Below, in pieces: positions 49,849 through 57,722 of a DNA stretch of 64,000 bases (its first letter is position 1; each line of letters begins with the position of its first letter). The notes below the pieces were generated by a model, which did not search any database, was not told the DNA's origin, and saw nothing but the letters and a program-made list of their open reading frames with translations. This DNA comes from Pseudomonadota bacterium (GTDB lineage Bacteria; Pseudomonadota; Gammaproteobacteria; Steroidobacterales; Steroidobacteraceae). The DNA lies in NCBI GenBank assembly GCA_023391335.1, contig JAEWBG010000065.1:1-64000 (forward strand), read 5' to 3'. A program made the translations under genes and the position numbers.

Positions 49849-51750
49849 TCAGCGGCCGGTTAGAGCTGCATCACCCCAAGTCACCGATAGAGCTTCGTTT
49901 TGTGTGGCAGGGCTGCGAGCGACAAGCTCGATCAACTTGATGCCTGAGACGTCGACTTCGATCGGTTCGGCAGGCATACCCCATGTCAGTGCTTTGGTTT
50001 CAGTGAGACGCTTGCCGTCGCCATACACGGTGAAGGTCACTGCGTTGGATTTGTCTGTTGCGGAGTCATCCACGCCAACTTTCGCGCTGAATTTTCGATA
50101 GCCGTCATTGCGCACTTCCAGGCGCGAATTGGCGAGGATGCCGATTCCGGAAGCGTATGGTTTGCGAGCGATCTGCAGCGTCTGTCCGTAAGGAGCGCTA
50201 TCGGCGCGGGCGCCGCCCCAGCCCGCATACTGCGGTCGATCGCCTGCGCCTTTGGTTCCGGTCCAGCCCGCAGCGGTGCGGAAGATGGTTGGATCGGAGA
50301 TCGGCCGCGTGATGCCGTCGACGGCGGGGTTCACCTTGCCTGGCTGTTCGGAAAGATAAATCCCATCCGCGAGAGTCCGCGCGCCATGCGCACGAAAGAT
50401 CAGCGTCTCGCGCGATGCGACGTGAAGCTGCGTTTCTTTGGTGAAGCGAATCTGCTTCTTTGTCCAGAGATCGGTCAGTTCGATGGGCGCGTCGTCGCGA
50501 TACTTCATATGTGAAGCTTGCAGCGTGACGTCGTAGTCACCGGAGCTGCGATTAAAAATTGCGACGGCCTTATCGCCGTTGCTCAGACTCTTCACCAGGA
50601 TTTGCAGATCGCTCGTGTCATAGGCGACGGTTGCCTGATTGCCGGCAGCGTCTTGATCGAGCGCGATGATGTCGGCGTTGCCGAAGATTTCCATCAGCGT
50701 GTCCGGCGTGCTGCGCAAATCGGTGCCGATAAGAAGCGGTGCGTTCAACATCGCCCAGAGGGCGAAATGCGAGCGAGCTTCGGTGAGGTGATCAGCGTCG
50801 AAATCGCCGGCGCCGATGTGGAGCATGTCCGGGTCATTCCATGAGCCCGGATGCGCGTAGAGCGCACGATGCACGGCACTATCGAAGTTCACCAGCATGC
50901 GGCCCCAAGCTGGAGAGATGTCATCGCTGGTGCGAGATACGTTGCCGACGTCCTTTGCCCATTCGCGCACATTCGCCGCACCCCAGATGCAGAGCGAGTA
51001 CAGATAGTCGCCGTCAGGATTGTTGCGTTCGATTGCCGCGCCAACCTGGCGAAACAGCTTCTGCACAGTCGCCACGTCGGTGCGGGTGATGGCGCCGGAA
51101 TCCATGATGGGAGTCAGCTCGAGAGCTTGACCGGCTTTGACCTTCGGCGAGTTGGGCCCGAAATCGCGCAGGCCGCATCCGTCGACCTTGATGTAATCGA
51201 ATCCCCACTCTTTGAAGTAGAGCGCGATGTCTTGATCGATGTAGTCATATAGACCAATCGCGCGCTCTGCAGCAGTGCCTTTGGGAAGATCTGCGTCGTT
51301 GGTGCCCCAGGCCTCAGCGCATGTGTGGCGACCCATATCCGAATAGATGCCCGCTTTGAGGCCCATCGCGTGGAGCTTGTCCGTGTACGCCTTGAACGAT
51401 GGTGTCTTCTTGTCGCGCGTGATGGCGGAAGGGAATTTGTCGGTGCGGATGATCAAGTGGCCATCGGGCATTCGACGCTTCGCGGCCCAACCATCATCGA
51501 GATTGATGTAGCGATAGCCTTTGTTGGCAAGCCCGCTGTCGATGATGCGCTTTGCCGAGCCCATCACTTTTTCTTCGTCGACCGCGCTTGCGAAGGCATT
51601 CCAAGAATTCCAGCCCATCGGTGGCGTCGTCGCACGGCCCCCAACATAACCAGTCCACTTTCCGGTTGGCGCGAGTGGATCGGCGCTCTGCGCATCGCTG
51701 GTGGAGCACAACAAGATCGCCGCACACGTGGCGGCCGCAATCATTTTCAT
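49849..51750 (-). CDS. GH27 alpha-galactosidase with C-terminal NPCBM-like region
   Basis: The protein has 633 residues starting MKMIAAATCAAILLCSTSDA (signal peptide; strong purine-rich ribosome site). The GH27 barrel shows TPPMGWNSWNAFASAV, YRYINLDDGWAAKR, FKEWGFDYIKVDGCG with the nucleophile Asp, RTSDDISPAW with the acid/base Asp, and GSWNDPDMLHIG. A beta domain follows, then about 150 residues of NPCBM-like carbohydrate-binding type (PYASGIGILANSRLEVRNDG). It removes alpha-galactose from plant galactomannan or galacto-oligosaccharides. It lies 157 bp downstream of the CE15 esterase on the same strand and is probably co-transcribed. Confidence 0.92.
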   Translation of the reverse strand: MKMIAAATCAAILLCSTSDAQSADPLAPTGKWTGYVGGRATTPPMGWNSWNAFASAVDEEKVMGSAKRIIDSGLANKGYRYINLDDGWAAKRRMPDGHLIIRTDKFPSAITRDKKTPSFKAYTDKLHAMGLKAGIYSDMGRHTCAEAWGTNDADLPKGTAAERAIGLYDYIDQDIALYFKEWGFDYIKVDGCGLRDFGPNSPKVKAGQALELTPIMDSGAITRTDVATVQKLFRQVGAAIERNNPDGDYLYSLCIWGAANVREWAKDVGNVSRTSDDISPAWGRMLVNFDSAVHRALYAHPGSWNDPDMLHIGAGDFDADHLTEARSHFALWAMLNAPLLIGTDLRSTPDTLMEIFGNADIIALDQDAAGNQATVAYDTSDLQILVKSLSNGDKAVAIFNRSSGDYDVTLQASHMKYRDDAPIELTDLWTKKQIRFTKETQLHVASRETLIFRAHGARTLADGIYLSEQPGKVNPAVDGITRPISDPTIFRTAAGWTGTKGAGDRPQYAGWGGARADSAPYGQTLQIARKPYASGIGILANSRLEVRNDGYRKFSAKVGVDDSATDKSNAVTFTVYGDGKRLTETKALTWGMPAEPIEVDVSGIKLIELVARSPATQNEALSVTWGDAALTGR

Positions 51751-51907
51751 TCGAAATCCCCCCTGACGGAGGAGGGAAGCTACAAGGGTGCGCCGATACC
51801 TGCAAGCGGAGGAATCGTCGGCTTCACTCATCTCGAGCAGCCACGGATGCAGAAGCATGCGGAGCGAGGCGCGAGGGCCTCGCTCCGAGAGCTATGCTCA
51901 GCGACTC

Positions 51908-53821
51908 CTATTTTTCAAAGTTGACCACTAACGGCTGACTCGGCGGAGTTGTACGGCCATCCGCACGCAGGCGGAATCTCGTCACCAGTGGATTCTCCGG
52001 TGTCGTGGTAGTGAAGCCCGGCCCACCTGCATTGCCCGCACCCGTGCTGATTCCTAATGCAGTGAAGTACGCGCCTTGCAGAATGCCGTTGCAGCTCGTT
52101 GATGTCGTTGAGCCCTGGAACGTATCGCGCGGGTAGAACGATTGATCGCCGGCTGGGATGAGGAGCGATTCGCTCTGTGGGAACGGCATCGTCAGCGTGT
52201 ACGAGCGTCCATCGAGGCACAGCACGTCCGCTTGCACGCTGCCGCTGACCAACGACACGGTTGCATCTGGATGCTCGCGTCCGCGTATTGCGAGTTGATA
52301 GTTGGCATCCACGGTCGCACCCGCTTTGATCCATAGCGGCAATCTGTGCCCCAACGACATGACGACCGTGCCTTCGGTATTCCAGTCATTCGGGAATTCT
52401 GGATACGTCGGCTTACTGAGATGCCTGTGCTCGCGATGATCATGATCCCCATCGCCCCACCACGCTGTCCAACGTTGGTAGTCGAGATCGCCGTAAGGAT
52501 GGACGCGGACTTTCGTATCTGTGGTCTTGTCATCGAGCAAGAACTTGTCGAGGTAGGCTGCGATCGCAGGCGCTTGCTCGGCCGGAACCTGACAGTGCTG
52601 ATGACCGCCGTCGATGTAGAAACCGAAGCGATCGCCGATGCCGAAGGTCTCGTAGATGCGCTGCGTTGCGCGTGAGGTGATGTAGTTCGCCCGGTTCGAG
52701 AGCCAGTAGAAATCCGTGTTGCCGGTCACGAGTAGTGCTCGCGGTGCAACCATGCCCATCAGCTCATGATGATCGGTGGGTAGCTTGTATGCGTTGTCGC
52801 CGGAGAACTGTCGCATCTGCTGCGCGAACCAATCGTAATTGGTGCGCTGGATATCTTCGGCAGATCCATAGGCTTCGATTGCGCGTGTGATTCGCCACGC
52901 AGGTGCACCGCCACCGCCGCTTTCCTGCGGAATGGTCAGGGCAATGCGCTCATCGAACGCGCCCGCATACAACGCCATCTTTCCTGCGTACGAGCATCCG
53001 GTTGCGCCGATTCGCTCCACGTTGATGGGCAAGGGATTGGTTGCCTGGTGCGAAGCAATCTCGATGCCGTCGATGAGCCGACTTACGCCCCACGCCCATG
53101 CGGCGTATTGGCCGGAGTTGCTTTGTGTGCCGTTGCAGTTGCCGGCGCACAGCTCGGGATAAAGCTGGTAGAAAGGATCGTTGGAATGATCGGCGCTGCC
53201 GAACGCGTAAGCGGTGACTTGGTTGTGCACGAAGTCGACGGTTGCGATCGGTCGGCTCGTGATCAAATCCGCAGGCAAGCTGCCGGAGTTAGCGCCGCTC
53301 GGTCGCGCGAAGAAAGTCATCGGGATCAGCGCAGGGAAGGGGCCCTCACCCATGCCGGACGGAAGATAGACATTGGAAGTGAGTGTGAGTGACTTGCCGT
53401 TTCGCGTCACAACGACAGTGAGTACGCCTCTGTCCGCTCCCGCGGCGGGCGGCACATAGTTCGCGGTGATGGTGCAATCCGAGCAATCCGGCTTCGGACC
53501 GATTTCGTACTCTTCGATTGCAGCTTTGATTTCATTGCGTCGCCGCTCCCAACTCGAAAACCTCGTATCGCGATCATCGTCGTGACGACCTCTGGTCTCG
53601 AACGCGAAAGGATCCGGCAGCGGTCGAACGATCGGCAATAGCTCGAACGACGGGAAGCTCGGTGCCGGATAGTGCGCGCCGGTGTTCTCAACGTCGTACA
53701 CCAGCGGTGGCGCTTGATGCGGATGCCGCCACTTTTGAGCCGTGGAATCGTCAGCGTTGACCGAGCCGAGCACCGCGAGTGCGAGCAGCGCAGACCCGAT
53801 ACGAAACGTTTGCCTTCTCAT
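51908..53821 (-). CDS. CE15 glucuronoyl-esterase-like protein
   Basis: The protein has 637 residues with a signal peptide (SALLALAVLGSVNA). The first 400 residues form the CE15 alpha/beta-hydrolase: nucleophile elbow IGATGCSYAGKMAL (G-C-S-x2-G-K), TIPQESGGGGAPAW, an LLVTGNTDFYWLSNRA segment and the catalytic His in DGGHQHC. CE15 enzymes cut ester bonds between lignin and glucuronoxylan. About 200 extra residues at the C-terminus (RVHPYGDLDYQRWTAWWGDG) are unusual for the family. First full-length gene of the CE15-GH27 unit. Confidence 0.85.
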   Translation of the reverse strand: MRRQTFRIGSALLALAVLGSVNADDSTAQKWRHPHQAPPLVYDVENTGAHYPAPSFPSFELLPIVRPLPDPFAFETRGRHDDDRDTRFSSWERRRNEIKAAIEEYEIGPKPDCSDCTITANYVPPAAGADRGVLTVVVTRNGKSLTLTSNVYLPSGMGEGPFPALIPMTFFARPSGANSGSLPADLITSRPIATVDFVHNQVTAYAFGSADHSNDPFYQLYPELCAGNCNGTQSNSGQYAAWAWGVSRLIDGIEIASHQATNPLPINVERIGATGCSYAGKMALYAGAFDERIALTIPQESGGGGAPAWRITRAIEAYGSAEDIQRTNYDWFAQQMRQFSGDNAYKLPTDHHELMGMVAPRALLVTGNTDFYWLSNRANYITSRATQRIYETFGIGDRFGFYIDGGHQHCQVPAEQAPAIAAYLDKFLLDDKTTDTKVRVHPYGDLDYQRWTAWWGDGDHDHREHRHLSKPTYPEFPNDWNTEGTVVMSLGHRLPLWIKAGATVDANYQLAIRGREHPDATVSLVSGSVQADVLCLDGRSYTLTMPFPQSESLLIPAGDQSFYPRDTFQGSTTSTSCNGILQGAYFTALGISTGAGNAGGPGFTTTTPENPLVTRFRLRADGRTTPPSQPLVVNFEK

Positions 53822-53824
53822 TGC

Positions 53825-54043
53825 TTACTCCTTCGTGAATTGTTCGCAGGCGTTTCCCCCGGTCGGAATATCGCAAGCGACCCATGTGATCGGTATCAGT
53901 AGTGAGCCGATCAGCAATAGGACGACGGCATCCGCTTTACGTCTGCAAATTTCAGTGAAGAGCCCCGAGCAAGGCACTGAATTTCTGATCGAGCGAGAAG
54001 ACCTATGTCGTTTTAAGCATCGCGCGATGCCGGTTTGGGACAT
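53825..54043 (-). CDS. Possible small membrane protein ahead of the esterase gene
   Basis: A 72-codon frame (MSQTGIARCLKRH start) has one strong hydrophobic segment (VVLLLIGSLLIPITWVA) and ends EQFTKE three bases before the CE15 ATG, so translational coupling is possible. Composition outside the hydrophobic stretch is poor and no family is recognised. It could be non-coding leader sequence. 53822-54168 otherwise contains nothing recognised. Confidence 0.25.
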   Translation of the reverse strand: MSQTGIARCLKRHRSSRSIRNSVPCSGLFTEICRRKADAVVLLLIGSLLIPITWVACDIPTGGNACEQFTKE

Positions 54044-54168
54044 CCGCAAGTGTGAGGTTTGCAAAACTCCATAACTGAAGCGGCGGATCGCGAGGCGGGG
54101 CGAGAAGCACTTGAAACTCGCGCGTATGATGCGGCGAGCAGTTGTTGGCGACCCATGAGGACGTTTCC

Positions 54169-55272
54169 ATGCCCGCACTCGATCAACTTCGCATCCTCAT
54201 CCGCACATTGTTTCTTATTAGCGCTCTTCTGTTCTGTGCGCTGCCTGTTTGGTCGGCGGATTATCCGGCCCCGATCGAAGGCGATGTCACGTTGCGGGAC
54301 TTCCGCTTCTCGAGCGGCGAGGTGCTACCAGAACTGCGCATTCACTACCGCACGATCGGTAAGCCGCAGAAGGATTCCAAAGGCGTGGTGCGCAATGCGG
54401 TGCTCATCGGTCACGGCACCGGCGGTACAGGAGGACAGTTTATTCGCCCCGAGTTCGCGGGTGAGTTGTTCGGCGCAGGTCAGCTTCTCGATGCGACCAA
54501 GTATTTCATCGTACTCGCTGACGGCATCGGTCACGGCAAATCATCGAAGCCCAGCGATGGGATGCGCGCCAAGTTTCCGAAGTACGGCTACACGGATATG
54601 GTCCACGCCCAGTACCGGCTGCTCACAGAAGGTCTAGGTGTCAATCACCTGCGTCTGGTGATGGGCACTTCGATGGGTGGCATGCACACGTGGGTGTGGG
54701 GCGAAACGCATCCTGATTTCATGGATGCATTGATGCCGCTCGCGAGCTTGCCGGTGCAAATTTCCGGACGTAATCGCGTGTGGCGCAAGACGGTGATCGA
54801 TGCCATCCGCAACGATCCAGCATGGAATGGCGGCAACTACACCGTGCAGCCGCCGAGCTTGCGAACTGCTGAGGAAATCTACTTTTTCATGGGCAGCAAT
54901 CCCATCCTGCGCCAAGAGCTTATGCCTTCACTGAAACAGGCTGACCAGATGCTGCAGGAGTACGTTGATAAGGCAGTGCACGAAGATGACGCGAATGATG
55001 TTCTCTATCAAATCAGTGCGTCGTGGGACTATGACCCGAATCCTGGCCTCGAGAAGATCCGTGCACCGCTCTATGCGGTCAACTCCGAGGATGATCTCAT
55101 CAACCCGCCCGAGCTCGGCATTCTCGAGCGCGAGATCAAGCGAGTGAAACATGGGAAGGCCGTGATCATTCCGCTCAGCAAGGACACTCGAGGGCACGGC
55201 ACGCACACGATGGCCGCAGTGTGGAAACAGTATCTGGCGGAACTGCTAAAGGAGTCGGAGCGGAGGGAATAA
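54169..55272 (+). CDS. Exported MetX-like alpha/beta hydrolase
   Basis: The protein has 367 residues starting MPALDQLRIL, with a signal peptide (TLFLISALLFCALPVWS). The homoserine-acetyltransferase-like hydrolase fold is shown by LPELRIHYRTIG, VLIGHGTGGTGGQF, the nucleophile elbow VMGTSMGGMHTWVW, the Asp in NSEDDLINPPE and the His in TRGHGTHTM. Export argues against methionine biosynthesis; a periplasmic esterase or acyltransferase role fits better. ATG 54169 has GAGGACG upstream. A short hairpin-array fragment follows. Confidence 0.85.
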   Translation: MPALDQLRILIRTLFLISALLFCALPVWSADYPAPIEGDVTLRDFRFSSGEVLPELRIHYRTIGKPQKDSKGVVRNAVLIGHGTGGTGGQFIRPEFAGELFGAGQLLDATKYFIVLADGIGHGKSSKPSDGMRAKFPKYGYTDMVHAQYRLLTEGLGVNHLRLVMGTSMGGMHTWVWGETHPDFMDALMPLASLPVQISGRNRVWRKTVIDAIRNDPAWNGGNYTVQPPSLRTAEEIYFFMGSNPILRQELMPSLKQADQMLQEYVDKAVHEDDANDVLYQISASWDYDPNPGLEKIRAPLYAVNSEDDLINPPELGILEREIKRVKHGKAVIIPLSKDTRGHGTHTMAAVWKQYLAELLKESERRE

Positions 55273-55355
55273 GAGGCAAGCGTTCGCGCGCAGGGTAAGC
55301 CGTTGGCAGGGAGGCCATTGGCAAGGAAGCCGACCAAAGCGTCGGCAGGCCAGAA
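55273..55355 (+). repeat. Short hairpin-array fragment
   Basis: Modules GCGTTCGCGC, GCCGTTGGC, GCCATTGGC and CCGACCAAAGCGTCGG sit directly after the MetX-like gene stop. Confidence 0.7.
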
Positions 55356-55452
55356 TGGAAGGAGAGTCGATCCATGCCGAGCTATCGTTCTCAACCTGAG
55401 AACGTTCGCGCAGCTTCCCAAATGTGCCGCAAGTAGAGGGCGCTCTATCACC

Positions 55453-55884
55453 ATGGCCACGACCTCCGATCCCTTCAACCTCCAGCGCTTCGTCAACGCG
55501 CAGGAGAGCGTTTTCGATGACGTTCGTGCGGAGATACGACAAGGCGAGAAGACCAGTCACTGGATGTGGTTCATCTTTCCGCAGATTCACGGACTGGGCA
55601 GCAGCCCCATGGCGCAGAAGTTCGCGATCGGCTCGGTCGATGAAGCGCGAGCGTATCTACAGCATCCAGTGCTTGGTCCACGACTGCGCGAGTGCACGCG
55701 ACTGGTGAACAACGTACAGGGGCGCTCGCTTCATCAGATCTTCGGCAGTCCCGATGACATGAAGTTTCGTTCGTGTATGACCTTGTTCTCGAACGTAGCG
55801 CCCGGCACCAGCGAGTTCAGCGAGGCGCTCGCGAAGTATTGTGGCTGTGTGCCCGATCCGAGGACGCTTGAGATGCTGCGCTGA
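55453..55884 (+). CDS. DUF1810 family protein
   Basis: The protein has 143 residues starting MATTSDPFNLQRFVNAQESV. Highly conserved DUF1810 features are present: EIRQGEKTSHWMWFIFPQI, GLGSSPMAQKFAIGS, AYLQHPVLGPRLRECTRLV, SPDDMKFRSCMTLFSNVAP and the C-terminal YCGCVPDPRTLEML. Function is unknown. Full length and intact; the ATG at 55453 is preceded by a weak ribosome site. A single gene. Confidence 0.93.
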   Translation: MATTSDPFNLQRFVNAQESVFDDVRAEIRQGEKTSHWMWFIFPQIHGLGSSPMAQKFAIGSVDEARAYLQHPVLGPRLRECTRLVNNVQGRSLHQIFGSPDDMKFRSCMTLFSNVAPGTSEFSEALAKYCGCVPDPRTLEMLR

Positions 55885-56006
55885 GTGAGTGCGGTTTGGT
55901 GAGAGTGCCAGCGATGCAGGTTTGCAAGTCTCAAGGCGTGGGATCGCGGGCGAGGTATCGCTTCATTCGATAAACTTTGTCGCGCAAACAACTATAAGGG
56001 ACCTCA

Positions 56007-57599
56007 ATGTCTCTGCTCCCGCGAGCGCTACGCACTCGACTTGAGAACATCGCCGATACGTCAGGTCTGGAGGCATTCGTGACAGAACTCCAGCTAGCGG
56101 CGTTGCGTCGAGGCTGGGCTGAAGTTTCGGCTGAAGGTCTCGCGTGGTTTGTACTGGAAGGCACGTGGTCCTATCGAGTGCGCGCGTTGCGCAAGGCATA
56201 TAGGGTCGATCTGAAGGCACTGCCTTCATTGCCCCGCTCCGAGGTTAAGGTATCGATTGTCTCGCTCACACCCGACTGCGTGCAGATTCTTAACAGCGCA
56301 GCTACCTTCGCCGCGAGAACAGGTCGGACACCAGAGCAACTCCGCTTCTCCGATGTGCTAGTGGCGTTATCGCAGTCGCATCTCACGGCACCCTTGATGG
56401 AAAACCTGGGCCTGACGAAGCTCAGGATTCTGTACTTCATGAGTCATCGTCGCGTACTGCCCGATGAAGTCCAGTTGGCTTTGCCGCCCATGGATCGCCG
56501 TAAACCGGTGTGGGTCCGGATCCAGAACGATGACTTCACGCCTATGGATGCGGTAAGTCAGATTCTTAGCACCGTGTTCGGACTCGATCGAGTCAACGCG
56601 CAAGCCACAATGATGAAAGTACACGAGGAAGGGCAGGTCTTTCTTGGGCCGTTCGAGCATGAACTGGCCTGTGATCTGGCAACGCGTGCGACCATGATGG
56701 CGCGTCTTGCGCAGCATCCGCTTCTGTTGACACTTACACGCAGTGAGAACCAATCCTTGTTCGCGCGTCACTGGAGAGGCGAACTTCCGCTGGCAGAATC
56801 GCTAAAGACAGTCGTCTTGAGGGGCACGGCCTATTTCGTGGCGCCTGCATCGTTTCTCCTCGGATATGTCTTCATGAAGTTGCCGCCGCAGGCTGTTCGC
56901 GTAGCTGTGTATGCGTTGGCCTGCATAACCGCTGGGTTCATCACTTGGCAGTGGACCGGCCTCTGGCGTGCTGCTTCTCGGAGCACGCATGGGTGGAAAG
57001 TCATTAGAGCGCGAGTGTTAGTCCACGGCACGATCTGCGTTTTGGTTTTCGGCGCTGCTGCAGGGTTGCCGACAGTGGCAACGCGACTGCGCGTGCTGGC
57101 GAATTCAATCCAGCAGATCGCCAATTTGCCGCCACTGACAATCACGGCGGGAGGGCGCGATGCGCTGTATGTTCGCGGCGGCATAGGTCAAGGTGCCGCG
57201 CGACAGCTCGAACTGGCACTGGAGGAACATCCGCAAGTTCGATTCGTCGTTCTCGAAAGCCCAGGCGGCCTCGCATCGGAAGGAATTCGCATGGGACGCA
57301 TCATTCGCGAGCGCGGACTCAACACCTTTGTCGAGTCCGATTGTGCCAGCGCCTGCACGCTCGCATTCCTCGGAGGCGTCAAACGATACCTTAGCGTAGA
57401 AGGACGCCTTGGATTCCATCAGGGCCGATCCATGTTCGGTCCTACGTTTTTCGATGGCTTGCAGTCCAAAGCGCTTTTGCGCAACCGGGTTGCGCCATGG
57501 TTTGTCGATCGAGTGCAGCGGACACCGTACACATCCATTTGGATCCCCACGGAACAGGAATTGATCGACGCGGGTGTGGTGAACGAAGTGTGGGACTGA
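56007..57599 (+). CDS. Clp-N-like / ClpS adaptor / membrane / ClpP-like protease fusion protein
   Basis: The protein has 530 residues in four parts. Residues about 85-150 resemble a Clp N-terminal repeat (QILNSAATFAARTGRTPEQL, FSDVLVALSQ). Residues about 165-250 are a ClpS domain: VWVRIQNDDFTPMDAV with N174, D175, D176, T178, M180, then M202, V205 and H206 (MMKVHEEGQ), aligning gap-free with E. coli ClpS N34 to H66, and a PLLLTL ending. Three membrane helices (about 273-292, 297-319, 336-356) follow. The C-terminal domain is a ClpP/SppA-like hydrolase (COG3904-like): LESPGGLASEG, S448 in DCASACTLAFLGG and H471 in GFHQGR. By the positive-inside rule the ClpS part is cytoplasmic and the protease periplasmic. 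AAGGGACC precedes the ATG. It is single, undamaged, and unlike any architecture known to me. Confidence 0.8.
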   Translation: MSLLPRALRTRLENIADTSGLEAFVTELQLAALRRGWAEVSAEGLAWFVLEGTWSYRVRALRKAYRVDLKALPSLPRSEVKVSIVSLTPDCVQILNSAATFAARTGRTPEQLRFSDVLVALSQSHLTAPLMENLGLTKLRILYFMSHRRVLPDEVQLALPPMDRRKPVWVRIQNDDFTPMDAVSQILSTVFGLDRVNAQATMMKVHEEGQVFLGPFEHELACDLATRATMMARLAQHPLLLTLTRSENQSLFARHWRGELPLAESLKTVVLRGTAYFVAPASFLLGYVFMKLPPQAVRVAVYALACITAGFITWQWTGLWRAASRSTHGWKVIRARVLVHGTICVLVFGAAAGLPTVATRLRVLANSIQQIANLPPLTITAGGRDALYVRGGIGQGAARQLELALEEHPQVRFVVLESPGGLASEGIRMGRIIRERGLNTFVESDCASACTLAFLGGVKRYLSVEGRLGFHQGRSMFGPTFFDGLQSKALLRNRVAPWFVDRVQRTPYTSIWIPTEQELIDAGVVNEVWD

Positions 57600-57722
57600 A
57601 AGGCAGTGCTGCGGTGAGCCGCACCAGCGACGGGTTGCTCCAGTGCACTTGAGCGAGCGGCTTGCCCGGGGCCGACCGCTAAACTCTCTGCGACGTGACG
57701 ACGTGGCGTTCACGTGCAGTTC

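Noticed and set aside
50518..51924. Plus-strand ORFs of up to 199 codons
   Set aside because: Antisense to the GH27 gene, which has all catalytic motifs and a signal peptide.
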